From an uncultured Oscillospiraceae bacterium (lineage in GTDB: Bacteria; Bacillota; Clostridia; Oscillospirales; Ruminococcaceae): 38,156 nt of DNA. The stretch covers positions 1 to 38,156 of the forward strand of contig CAKSLF010000016.1 of NCBI GenBank assembly GCA_934466455.1, given 5' to 3'. Numbering within the stretch: position 1 is the first letter of the stretch; each line of letters starts with the position of its first letter. Positions 16,091 to 23,510 of this stretch are shown here, piece after piece. A program made the position numbers and the translations under genes. The notes beneath the pieces are model-generated. The model ran no database searches. It was given only the letters and a program-made list of their open reading frames with translations, and had not been told where the DNA came from.

Positions 16091-17491
16091 TCATTTTACA
16101 TTTGTTCTGTAGCTTACTATTTCTTCATCCAATGTTCTTTCGTCAGTGTGACTTTTCACGACATTACTGTCAGGATAAGTTTTTACCGTTATAATGTCAT
16201 GCACAAAAATTTTTCCGTCCTCTGTTCTGCAATCGGCATCTATAGTCAATGTGTCACCTTCCGCTTCATACGAGAGAGCCATGGTATAGCCGTCCGTAAG
16301 CTCCTGTATTACATTACAATCATCTATGTTACTACTTATCCCATCAAATGAATAATCGAGAGAAATTATAAGACTGCCCATCGTTTCTCCAGTTATTGGC
16401 CTGTAAAAATGATGATTTACAGAATATTTTTCGTAAACCGTCTTATGACCTACAGGTTGGCAATTTGAATTTGCCCCTACACCGTAAATACAACTTTCCT
16501 TTGACGGTGCCTCCTCCGCAAGTGACGTAGTGCTGCAGGCAGTCATTGTAACGAGCACCGCAGCAACCGTAAATACGGAAAGCAGCTTGCTCGTTTTTCT
16601 CTTTTTCATGCTCAAAATACCTATAATCCTTTCTTCGAGGGAATCTGCGGTAAAGCTTTGCATTGCTGCCCAGCGATTTTGCCTTTCGGCAAAATCAAGC
16701 AATGTCCTCGCATATTGCGAAGCGTGCTCAAAGCCCAAAAGCCGCAGCACCCTCTCGTCACAAAATCGTTCCAAATCTCTGTCGAAGTACTTAAATGCGA
16801 TCCAAACAAAGGGATTAAACCACGCCGCACATACTGCGGCAAGCCCAATTAGCTTAAAAACAGCGTCGTTATCCCGGATATGCACATATTCATGCGCCAT
16901 AACAGGCAAAAGCTGCTCCTTTGTGCAACCCGCAGGAAGCACAATTTTCGGCTTTATTATGCCAAAGCTGAATGGCGATTCCACATCTGCGCTCTCCAAA
17001 AGCACTATTTTTCTTTTGCAGCCAAGGCTTGCCAAAAGCTTGCTTTCAACCGGGTCCTTGCTGTGCTCAAAATTTTTGCAGCGGCGCAGAGTGTGCAAGT
17101 GGCATAGGGCAAAGTACAAACCGAAGACCGCCGTTCCGCAAATGCGCAGACAAAAAATTACCTGCTCGGAATTGTATTTTTGCGGTTTTACTTCAACCCG
17201 GGCATCATTTTTATTCGGCAACGCATTTTGAGCATTATCCGATACGGCAGGAGCGTTCTCTTGTTTCGCATCGTGCTCAAGTTCATACGCCGGATAACTT
17301 TTCGGCGTTCTTTCCGCCGAAAAAACGCCTATCGGCGTTTCGATTTTCACCGGAACAAGTACCCTCAGAAACACCGCAAGCCACAGCACAATAAATATTG
17401 CCGCTGAAAATTTATTTTTGAGCACCCGACGCAGCAACAGCATTAAAAGCACCGCCGCCGCTACGCCGAAATTCGTGTATAGGATGCTCAT
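16091..17491 (-). CDS. BlaR1/MecR1-like M56 metalloprotease signal transducer
   Basis: A 466-aa membrane protease. Hydrophobic segments lie at about 5-22, 28-46, 110-130 and 304-318, with a cytoplasmic zinc protease between: HEYVH at 200-204 and the third-ligand region CDERVL at 244-249. In the family, signal binding outside triggers self-cleavage and then loss of the BlaI repressor. The outer domain here (about 320-466) is not a penicillin-binding domain: no SxxK or KTG motif is seen. A lipobox-like MTAC lies at the end of the last helix. It overlaps blaI by ATGA, so it is co-translated. Confidence 0.88.
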   Translation of the reverse strand: MSILYTNFGVAAAVLLMLLLRRVLKNKFSAAIFIVLWLAVFLRVLVPVKIETPIGVFSAERTPKSYPAYELEHDAKQENAPAVSDNAQNALPNKNDARVEVKPQKYNSEQVIFCLRICGTAVFGLYFALCHLHTLRRCKNFEHSKDPVESKLLASLGCKRKIVLLESADVESPFSFGIIKPKIVLPAGCTKEQLLPVMAHEYVHIRDNDAVFKLIGLAAVCAAWFNPFVWIAFKYFDRDLERFCDERVLRLLGFEHASQYARTLLDFAERQNRWAAMQSFTADSLEERIIGILSMKKRKTSKLLSVFTVAAVLVTMTACSTTSLAEEAPSKESCIYGVGANSNCQPVGHKTVYEKYSVNHHFYRPITGETMGSLIISLDYSFDGISSNIDDCNVIQELTDGYTMALSYEAEGDTLTIDADCRTEDGKIFVHDIITVKTYPDSNVVKSHTDERTLDEEIVSYRTNVK

Positions 17492-17856
17492 TCTTTCTCT
17501 GCCGCCTTTTCAATTGCATTTCTTAGTGCGTTTAGCTGTTCTCCGCTTATTTTTCCGCTGTTTATAAGTGCAGAAACAAGCATATCCGGCGCACCGCCGA
17601 AAAGACGGTCGATAAGCTCCTGTGTTTCAAAAGCCTGTACCTCTTCCCTGCTTATTGCCGCCACACACAAAAAACCGGGGTCTTTACGAACTGCCGCACC
17701 CTTTTCCAGACATTTTTTAATAACGGTATAGGTTGTTGTTTTGCTCCACCCTGCGGTTTTTGCCATCTCTGCGGCAATCTCCTTTGCCGTTATTTCTCCG
17801 TTATCCCAAATAATCTCCATCACTTTTATTTCTGACGGAAAAAGTTTTTCCTGCAT
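17488..17856 (-). CDS. BlaI/MecI-family repressor
   Basis: A 122-aa winged-helix repressor (SEIKVMEIIWDNGEITAKEIAAEM, WSKTTTYTVIKKCLEKGAAVRK) with a C-terminal dimerisation region. ATG 17856 is preferred over a GTG at 17865 because GAGGTGA then sits 5 nt upstream. It is expected to repress its own operon through the two boxes at 17870-17915 until the BlaR-like protease inactivates it. No beta-lactamase gene is nearby, so the regulon is unknown. Confidence 0.92.
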   Translation of the reverse strand: MQEKLFPSEIKVMEIIWDNGEITAKEIAAEMAKTAGWSKTTTYTVIKKCLEKGAAVRKDPGFLCVAAISREEVQAFETQELIDRLFGGAPDMLVSALINSGKISGEQLNALRNAIEKAAEKE

Positions 17857-17869
17857 TTCGGTCACCTCG

Positions 17870-17927
17870 TTCTATTAGAGTAGAATTCTACCGTTTTTAT
17901 TCTACCACGATAGAATAAAATTGTCAA
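17870..17927 (-). promoter_or_regulatory. blaI-blaR promoter with paired TTCTA-N6-TAGAA operators
   Basis: On the minus strand TTGACA (17922-17927), 17-nt spacer, TAGAAT (17899-17904). Two identical inverted repeats TTCTA-N6-TAGAA lie at 17900-17915, over the -10 and spacer, and at 17870-17885, just after the start site. Their centres are 30 bp apart, about three helical turns. The layout fits a dimeric repressor blocking its own promoter. The half-site differs from the TACA/TGTA core known for staphylococcal BlaI. Confidence 0.85.
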
Positions 17928-17978
17928 CACCTTTTACAGAAATTATAAAAACACTTCCAAAAAACGCCGCAGAGCGGC

Positions 17979-18088
17979 TTGACAAGCTGTTTTTCTTCTG
18001 CTATAATCAACAATGTCGCTTTATGAAATAAAGCGCACATCCTTGCTCCGCAATGCGGGGCCAAAGTCCAAAAGGAGGTGTATCAAAG
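17979..18088 (+). promoter_or_regulatory. rpsF promoter and structured leader
   Basis: TTGACA (17979-17984), 17-nt spacer and TATAAT (18002-18007). The leader holds two hairpins: CGCTTTAT-GAA-ATAAAGCG (18017-18035) and CTCCGC-AAT-GCGGGG (18046-18060). rpsF leaders in many bacteria bind the S6:S18 complex for feedback; the CCG-containing second hairpin could be that site, but I cannot confirm the consensus. Confidence 0.6.
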
Positions 18089-18382
18089 ATGGCAAAGATT
18101 TCTCAGAGTTACGAAACCGTTATGGTTTTCAGCTGCAAGAATGAGGAAGCAATCCCTGCACTCGTTGAAAAGTTCACCACTCTTATTTCCGATAACGCTA
18201 CCGTTGACGGAGTTGAAGAATGGGGCAAACGCAGACTTGCTTATCCCATCAACTACGAGACTGAAGGTTATTATGTTCTGGTCAATTTCACCAGTGCTCC
18301 TTCTTTCCCCGCAGAGCTCGACCGTATCTACAACATCACCGACGGCGTAATCCGCTCCCTGATCGTTGCAAAAGCAGAATAA
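18089..18382 (+). CDS. rpsF: Ribosomal protein S6
   Basis: A 97-aa S6 of the 30S subunit (YETVMVFSCKNEE, VEEWGKRRLAYPINYETEGYYVLVNF, RSLIVAK). Start ATG 18089 with AAAGGAGG upstream; the frame opens earlier but without an RBS. First gene of the classical rpsF-ssb-rpsR operon. Confidence 0.97.
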   Translation: MAKISQSYETVMVFSCKNEEAIPALVEKFTTLISDNATVDGVEEWGKRRLAYPINYETEGYYVLVNFTSAPSFPAELDRIYNITDGVIRSLIVAKAE

Positions 18383-18394
18383 GGAGGACATCCT

Positions 18395-18856
18395 ATGAAC
18401 AAAGTGGTACTTCTCGGAAGGCTTGCTGCCGACCCTGAACTCCGTCAGACTCCCAACGGAATTTCTGTTACCAGTTTTACAATTGCCGTTGACCGTCAAT
18501 ATTCAAAAGGCTCCGACCGTCAAACCGATTGGATTGACATCGTTGCATGGAGAAACACCGCGGAGTTCGTCTGCAAGTATTTCCAGAAAGGCTCGCCCAT
18601 CATCGTCGAAGGTTCTATTCAAACCAGAACCTATGATGACAGAAACGGTCAAAAGCGCAAAGCCGTCGAAATCCAGGCGGATAACATTGAATTTGTTCCC
18701 CGCACCAAGGATCAGCCCGCCGGCAACGCTCCCGCTTTTCGTGCTCCGGAAAGAGCAGAGTTTGCTCCGCCCGTTCCGGATCCCGCTCCCGTGGCTTATT
18801 CCGCAGGAGAAGCGGACGACTTTACCGTTGTTGATGACGAGGATCTTCCTTTCTGA
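18395..18856 (+). CDS. ssb: Single-stranded DNA-binding protein
   Basis: A 153-aa SSB with an OB fold in residues 1-108 (MNKVVLLGRLAADPELRQT, FVCKYFQKGSPIIVEGSIQTRTY), a Pro/Ala-rich linker and the conserved acidic tip DDEDLPF that recruits repair and replication partners. 12 nt after rpsF. Confidence 0.97.
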   Translation: MNKVVLLGRLAADPELRQTPNGISVTSFTIAVDRQYSKGSDRQTDWIDIVAWRNTAEFVCKYFQKGSPIIVEGSIQTRTYDDRNGQKRKAVEIQADNIEFVPRTKDQPAGNAPAFRAPERAEFAPPVPDPAPVAYSAGEADDFTVVDDEDLPF

Positions 18857-18910
18857 AAAACACAGAGCTATTCTTGTAATTAACTGAAAATCTATAAAGG
18901 AGGATTTATC

Positions 18911-19165
18911 ATGGAAAGATCTGAAAGACCTGAAAGACCCATGAACCGTAACCGTCGCAGCCGCAAAAAGGTTTGCGCATTCTGCGTTGACAAAATCGCA
19001 CAGATCGACTATAAAGATGTTCCTCGTCTGAGAAGATTCCTTTCTGAAAGAGGAAAAATTATTCCCAGAAGAGTTACCGGAACCTGCGCACGCCATCAGC
19101 GTCAGTTGACTACCGCTATTAAACGCGCCCGTCATCTTGCGTTCCTGCCCTATGTTTCCGACTGA
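18911..19165 (+). CDS. rpsR: Ribosomal protein S18, zinc (C+) form
   Basis: An 84-aa S18 (YKDVPRLRRFLSERGKIIPRRVTGTCARHQR). It keeps CAFC and TGTCARH, giving the Cys/His set of the zinc-binding C+ type, unlike the C- form of B. subtilis. Basic N-terminal extension of about 20 residues. AAAGGAGG precedes ATG 18911. Last gene of the operon. Confidence 0.97.
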   Translation: MERSERPERPMNRNRRSRKKVCAFCVDKIAQIDYKDVPRLRRFLSERGKIIPRRVTGTCARHQRQLTTAIKRARHLAFLPYVSD

Positions 19166-19193
19166 TTTTTTCGGAAATACGGAACAGAAAATT

Positions 19194-19220
19194 ACGCCCC
19201 TTGAAAAGGGGCGTTTTTTT
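19194..19220 (+). terminator. Terminator of rpsF-ssb-rpsR
   Basis: ACGCCCCTT pairs with AAGGGGCGT, followed by seven T. Confidence 0.93.
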
Positions 19221-19228
19221 ATGCAAAA

Positions 19229-19262
19229 TCACCCGTGCTCAAAACGAGCACGGGTGATTTTT
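19229..19262. terminator. Terminator of htrA built from an inverted TTTGAGCAC pair
   Basis: TCACCCGTGCTC-AAAAC-GAGCACGGGTGA (19229-19257) with T/A tails on both sides. It again carries GTGCTCAAA and GAGCAC in the stem. Confidence 0.92.
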
Positions 19263-19277
19263 TCATTATATAATTTT

Positions 19278-20672
19278 TTAGCCGCCAAAGCCTCCGAAGC
19301 CCGGTATTCCAAACTCGCCATAGCCGCCGTACTGACCTCCGTACTGCTGCCCGTACTGACCGCCCTGCTCACTTTGGGCTTCCTGCTCGGTTTGCTCCTG
19401 CGCAAGAGCGGACTGAACGCTTTCTCCTACGGTTACTTCAATCTCAACCGTGCTTCCGCTGCGGTACACCTCCAATTTAAGCACATCTCCTACGGAGGCT
19501 TCGCCGACAACGGTTACAAGGTCGCTGCTGCCGGAAATTTCTTTGCCGTTCACCTTAGTTATAATATCGTTCGCCTTAATGCCGGCTTTTTCTGCGGGGC
19601 TGTTCTCGGAAACGCTCTTTACGGCTGCACCTTTTGGAAGTCCGTAGCCCTGGGTCTCCTCGCTTACATTACCCACGCTTACGCCGATGTACGGCTTTGA
19701 AATATATCCTTTTTCAATTATGCTCTTAACGATTCCATAAACCCTGTTCATCGGAATTGCAAAGCCGATATTATCTATGGAAGCCTCGGAGCTTGACGAG
19801 CTTGAGTACTTTGCATTTGTAATTCCGATTACCTCGCCGTACATATTAAACAGCGCACCGCCGGAATTGCCGGAATTTATTGCGCAATCGGTCTGTATAA
19901 GGTTCATTGTAACGCCGTTTGAAAGAGTCACTTCCCTATTAAGCGCACTTACCGCACCGGAAGTGAGTGAAAATGTAAGCTCGCCGAGAGGGTTGCCTAT
20001 GGCAACAACGCTGTCGCCCACATTCATATTGTCGGAATCGCCGACTACCACCGGGGAAAGACCGCTTGCTTCAATTTTAAGCACCGCAACATCATTGCTT
20101 TCATCATAACCGACAACGGAAGCGTCGTAGCTTTCGCCGGAATATGTCGTCACCTTAACGGAGGCTGCCCCTTCGATTACATGGTAATTGGTAACAATAT
20201 ATCCGTCCTCCGAAATAATAAAGCCGGAACCGGAGGCTGCCGCAGTTGTCTGATAACCCCAAAGATTTGTCTTTGTTACGGAGGTTGTAATGCCGACGGT
20301 AGAATTTACATTTTGTGCATAAACCTCCGCCGCAGAAAGCTCTTTTGATGTATCAATATTTTTTACATCAAGAACGGTATTTTCTCTTGTTCCGTGCAAA
20401 ACAGACGATGTTGAAGCTTTCTCCCTGCCGTTTTGCAAAAGCTTTGCACCGGCTGCACCGCCGCAAACTCCTCCGACAAGTGCGCAGCACAGGGCGAGTG
20501 CCGCAACCTTTGCGGCTGTTCCGCCTTTTTTATGTTTTTTCTGCACCGGCTGCGGCTGCTGCACATTAGGTTCATAAGGTGCTTTTTTTTCGCTGTTATT
20601 CATGTATCCGTCATAGCTTTTGTATTGACTTTCGTTTGTCTGCTCAAAATTTTCGTTATATTCTTCGTTCAT
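19278..20672 (-). CDS. htrA: Membrane-anchored HtrA/DegP-like serine protease
   Basis: A 464-aa envelope-quality-control protease. A Gln/Pro-rich cytoplasmic stretch (1-48) leads to one membrane helix (about 52-72), then the trypsin-like domain with the triad H164 (TNYHVIEGA), D194 (NDVAVLK) and S270 (GNSGGALFN), and one PDZ domain (about 325-420; YIGVSVGNV, GIKANDIITKVNG). The tail after about 424 is Gln- then Gly/Tyr/Phe-rich low complexity. RBS AAGGAGAT precedes ATG 20672. It is divergent from the two-component system at 20887 and shares a matching promoter box with it. Confidence 0.96.
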   Translation of the reverse strand: MNEEYNENFEQTNESQYKSYDGYMNNSEKKAPYEPNVQQPQPVQKKHKKGGTAAKVAALALCCALVGGVCGGAAGAKLLQNGREKASTSSVLHGTRENTVLDVKNIDTSKELSAAEVYAQNVNSTVGITTSVTKTNLWGYQTTAAASGSGFIISEDGYIVTNYHVIEGAASVKVTTYSGESYDASVVGYDESNDVAVLKIEASGLSPVVVGDSDNMNVGDSVVAIGNPLGELTFSLTSGAVSALNREVTLSNGVTMNLIQTDCAINSGNSGGALFNMYGEVIGITNAKYSSSSSSEASIDNIGFAIPMNRVYGIVKSIIEKGYISKPYIGVSVGNVSEETQGYGLPKGAAVKSVSENSPAEKAGIKANDIITKVNGKEISGSSDLVTVVGEASVGDVLKLEVYRSGSTVEIEVTVGESVQSALAQEQTEQEAQSEQGGQYGQQYGGQYGGYGEFGIPGFGGFGG

Positions 20673-20732
20673 AGTAATATCTCCTTTTTATATTGTAAAG
20701 CTTAAATCGGTTTCATTTCTTACTGTGGCCAT

Positions 20733-20765
20733 ATCATAACTCGAAAAGCTGAAAGCATGCTGAAA
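20733..20765 (-). promoter_or_regulatory. htrA promoter with TTTCAG-N5-TTTCAG box
   Basis: On the minus strand the direct repeat TTTCAG-CATGC-TTTCAG (20749-20765) ends 10 nt before the -10 hexamer TATGAT (20733-20738), with no good -35. This is the geometry of an OmpR-type activator site that replaces the -35. The streptococcal CiaR box is TTTAAG-N5-TTTAAG with the same 10-nt distance. Confidence 0.7.
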
Positions 20766-20823
20766 AATCTGTTGAACAAAATGTAAACAAATTTTGCATA
20801 TTTTTTGCCGAAAAATTTAATTT

Positions 20824-20859
20824 TTTCAGCTTTATTTCAGCTTTCAAGGCTATTATAAT
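20824..20859 (+). promoter_or_regulatory. Two-component operon promoter with the same TTTCAG-N5-TTTCAG box
   Basis: TTTCAG-CTTTA-TTTCAG (20824-20840) ends 10 nt before TATTAT (20851-20856); an overlapping TATAAT lies at 20854-20859. No good -35 is present. Together with the box at htrA it implies autoregulation by the response regulator encoded at 20887. Confidence 0.7.
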
Positions 20860-20886
20860 AATGCTGACGAAAAGAGGTAATTATGA

Positions 20887-21555
20887 ATGAAAATACTTAT
20901 TATAGAGGACGAAAAGCTGCTCGCAGATTCTCTTAAAGCTCTTCTTGAAAAGAAAGGCTTTGATGTCGAATGTGTTTATGACGGCGAAAGCGGAGAAGAA
21001 TATGCCGAAACCGGAGTCTATGATCTGCTTATTCTTGATGTTATGATGCCAAAGATGAACGGTTTTGATGTTGCGAAAAAAGTTCGCTCAAAACGCTGCG
21101 GCACACCTATTCTTATGCTTACCGCCCGCTCCGGGCTTGAGGATAGAATACAGGGGCTGAATGCAGGAGCCGATTATTACCTTACAAAGCCTTTTGATAC
21201 AAGGGAGCTTCTTGCCTGTGTAAATGCGCTTTTGCGCCGCCAAGGAAGTCAGGTTGACGAGCTTTCCCTCGGAAACACCGCACTTGATTTATCCTCGTGT
21301 ATGCTTATCTGCGGGGAGAACAGCGTTCGTCTTTCCGCAAAAGAGTTCGATGTAATGCGCTTTTTGCTCCAATCCAAAGATGCCGTTCTCTCAAAAGAGG
21401 TAATCCTTGCAAAGGTTTGGGGATATGATTCCAATGCGGTAGAAAATCATGTTGAAGTATATGTTGGTTTTTTGCGCAAAAAACTTGCGGCAATAGACTC
21501 TAATGTGCATATTGAAGCCGTGCGCCGCCTTGGATACCGTTTGGAGGTGGAATAA
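20887..21555 (+). CDS. OmpR/PhoB-family response regulator
   Basis: A 222-aa regulator. The receiver domain (1-115) has the acidic pocket EDE at 7-9, phospho-acceptor D51 (LLILDVMMPKMNGF), T79 and K101 (TKPFD). The C-terminal winged helix (about 125-222) has LSAKEFDVMRFLL and VWGYDSNAVENHVEVYVGFLRKKL. Start ATG 20887 has AGAGGT upstream. The kinase start abuts its stop. It is the likely binder of the TTTCAG boxes. Confidence 0.95.
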   Translation: MKILIIEDEKLLADSLKALLEKKGFDVECVYDGESGEEYAETGVYDLLILDVMMPKMNGFDVAKKVRSKRCGTPILMLTARSGLEDRIQGLNAGADYYLTKPFDTRELLACVNALLRRQGSQVDELSLGNTALDLSSCMLICGENSVRLSAKEFDVMRFLLQSKDAVLSKEVILAKVWGYDSNAVENHVEVYVGFLRKKLAAIDSNVHIEAVRRLGYRLEVE

Positions 21556-22764
21556 TTGCTTAAAAAACTGCGTATAAAATTTATCATAATAAATATGCTC
21601 ATTGTAACCGTGATGCTTTGCTCCGTTTTTGGCTTTGTTTATCACTTTACCCGCCAAAGCCTTGAAAGCGAAAGCATAAGCATGATGCAGTCAATAGCGG
21701 AAAATCCGCTTTATCTTATGGATATAAACGAGCAAAATCCAGGCATTCGCTTGCCCTATTTTGTTCTCCAGCTAAATTCCCGAGGCAATTTAATCGCAGC
21801 CGGAGGAGGATATTATGACCTCTCCGATAAGGATTTTCTCGAAGAGCTTTTGCACAGGGTTCTTGTTTCGGAAAATTCTGTCGGTATTATAAGCGAATAC
21901 AATCTGCGTTTTTACCGTACTGCCGCAGGCGGCGGCGTTTCCATTGTTTTTGCCGACATAACCAGTGAGAAAAGCACCCTTTTAAGTCTTTTGCGAATTT
22001 TGCTGTTAATCGGCGGCGGTGCTTTTTTGATTTTCTTTGGAATAAGCGTTGCGCTTGCACATTGGGCAATAAGGCCCGTGGATAAGGCTTGGCAGCAGCA
22101 GCGGCAATTTATTGCAGATGCCTCGCACGAGCTGAAAACGCCGCTTACCGTAATTATGACAAATGCGGAGCTTTTACAAAGCCCGGATTATGACGAGGAA
22201 AGCCGTAGCGGCTTTGTTAACAGCATTCTTGTTATGTCAAAACAGATGAGGGGGCTTGTTGAACAGCTTTTGGAGCTTGCCAGAGCGGATAACGGGCAAA
22301 ACCTTCCTCCGTTTTCAAGACTTGACTTCAGTTCCGTTATAAAAAATGCGGTTCTGCCCTTTGAGCCTGTGTTTTTTGAAAAAGGAATCGAGCTTTCTTC
22401 CGATGTGGAGGACGGAATATTTGTAAACGGCGACTCGGAGCATCTTCGACAAGCGGCGGAAATATTTCTTGACAATGCGCAAAAATATTCCTCCGTACCC
22501 GGAAAAGCCGTTGTTTGCCTAAAACGCAGCGGCAAAAGCCGCTGCCGCCTTTCCGTATCAAATACCGGCGACGCCATTCCGCCGGAGGAGCTTAAAAATA
22601 TTTTTAAGCGGTTTTACCGGGCGGACAAAGCACGCAGCCGCAACGGAAGCTTTGGACTTGGGCTTTCTATTGCGGAAAGCGTTATAAAACGCCACCGGGG
22701 AAAAATTTGGGCGGAAAGCAAAAACGGAATGAACACCTTCTTTGCGGAGCTTCCCACGGCATAA
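21556..22764 (+). CDS. Membrane sensor histidine kinase
   Basis: A 402-aa HisKA kinase. Two membrane helices (about 8-30 and 145-168) enclose a short outer domain of roughly 110 residues. The phospho-acceptor is H191 in DASHELKTPL; the ATPase domain shows FLDNAQKYS (N box), NTGDAIP (G1) and FGLGLSIAE (G2). The start is a TTG at 21556 immediately after the regulator's stop, with GGAGGTGG 5 nt upstream, so translation is coupled. The outer domain has no recognised ligand fold. Confidence 0.95.
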   Translation: MLKKLRIKFIIINMLIVTVMLCSVFGFVYHFTRQSLESESISMMQSIAENPLYLMDINEQNPGIRLPYFVLQLNSRGNLIAAGGGYYDLSDKDFLEELLHRVLVSENSVGIISEYNLRFYRTAAGGGVSIVFADITSEKSTLLSLLRILLLIGGGAFLIFFGISVALAHWAIRPVDKAWQQQRQFIADASHELKTPLTVIMTNAELLQSPDYDEESRSGFVNSILVMSKQMRGLVEQLLELARADNGQNLPPFSRLDFSSVIKNAVLPFEPVFFEKGIELSSDVEDGIFVNGDSEHLRQAAEIFLDNAQKYSSVPGKAVVCLKRSGKSRCRLSVSNTGDAIPPEELKNIFKRFYRADKARSRNGSFGLGLSIAESVIKRHRGKIWAESKNGMNTFFAELPTA

Positions 22765-22769
22765 ATAAA

Positions 22770-22810
22770 AAAAACGCAGCAGGAAAATAAATTCCTGCTG
22801 CGTTTTTATT
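22770..22810. terminator. Bidirectional terminator after the histidine kinase
   Basis: AAAAACGCAGCAGGAA pairs perfectly with TTCCTGCTGCGTTTTT around AATAAA, between convergent genes. Confidence 0.95.
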
Positions 22811-22817
22811 CGTCTGA

Positions 22818-23429
22818 TTATTCTTTATCTTCAAGCGCACGGTATGCTTTTTCTATTATATCGACAACGCCCTCTATTCCCAGCTTTCCGCTGTCCAACA
22901 TAAGATGATAGCTTTCCTTCATTCCCCATTTTTTGTTGTGACAGCTCATATTATAATAGGAAGCACGATATTTGTCCGTTTGCTGAATTGATTTTACAGC
23001 TTCTTTTTCGGAAATATTATAGCGTTCCATCGCTCTTTTCACTCTTGTTTTTGCGTCGGAATATATAAATACATTCAGCAAATCATCTCTGTCACGCAAA
23101 ACATTATCGGCGCAGCGTCCCACAAAAATGCAGGAACCCTCTTTTGCTTTACTTACAATATAATTCGTCTGGTCCGCAGAAATCATAATGCCTGCCGGAA
23201 TCATATTATCCATACCAAATTCCGTATACGGATACATTGCCATTGTGTAAAGAAAGCTCCCGGTTGGAGTTTCCTCTATTTCCTTAACATATTTTGCGCT
23301 AAAGCCGTTATTTTTTGCGGCATACTCGTAGAGATTTTTATCATAATAGGGTATTCCCAGCCTTTCGGACAGCAACCGCCCAACTTCGCTTCCGCCGCTG
23401 CAAAACTGCCTGCCTATGGTAATTATCAT
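22818..23429 (-). CDS. Cytidylate-kinase-like family protein
   Basis: A 203-aa P-loop protein of the cytidylate-kinase-like family (PF13189 type). Nucleotide-binding start MIITIGRQFCSGGSEVGRLL, then FVGRCADNVL and RVKRAMERYNISEKEA. True CMP kinase motifs are only partly kept, so the substrate is uncertain; such proteins are common in Clostridia. ATG 23429 is chosen for AAGGAGAT upstream and for matching the family N-terminus. Last gene of the minus-strand run from yabP. Confidence 0.85.
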   Translation of the reverse strand: MIITIGRQFCSGGSEVGRLLSERLGIPYYDKNLYEYAAKNNGFSAKYVKEIEETPTGSFLYTMAMYPYTEFGMDNMIPAGIMISADQTNYIVSKAKEGSCIFVGRCADNVLRDRDDLLNVFIYSDAKTRVKRAMERYNISEKEAVKSIQQTDKYRASYYNMSCHNKKWGMKESYHLMLDSGKLGIEGVVDIIEKAYRALEDKE

Positions 23430-23510
23430 TTTATCGCATCTCCTTTCGAGCATTTCTGTAACTTTATTATACAAAAATTCACCCTTTTTGTCAAAGGTAA
23501 AGCCGCAGCA

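Noticed and set aside
16091..17491. Beta-lactam resistance sensor
   Set aside because: The outer domain has no SxxK, SxN or KTG motif and no beta-lactamase gene is near, so antibiotic sensing is not supported.
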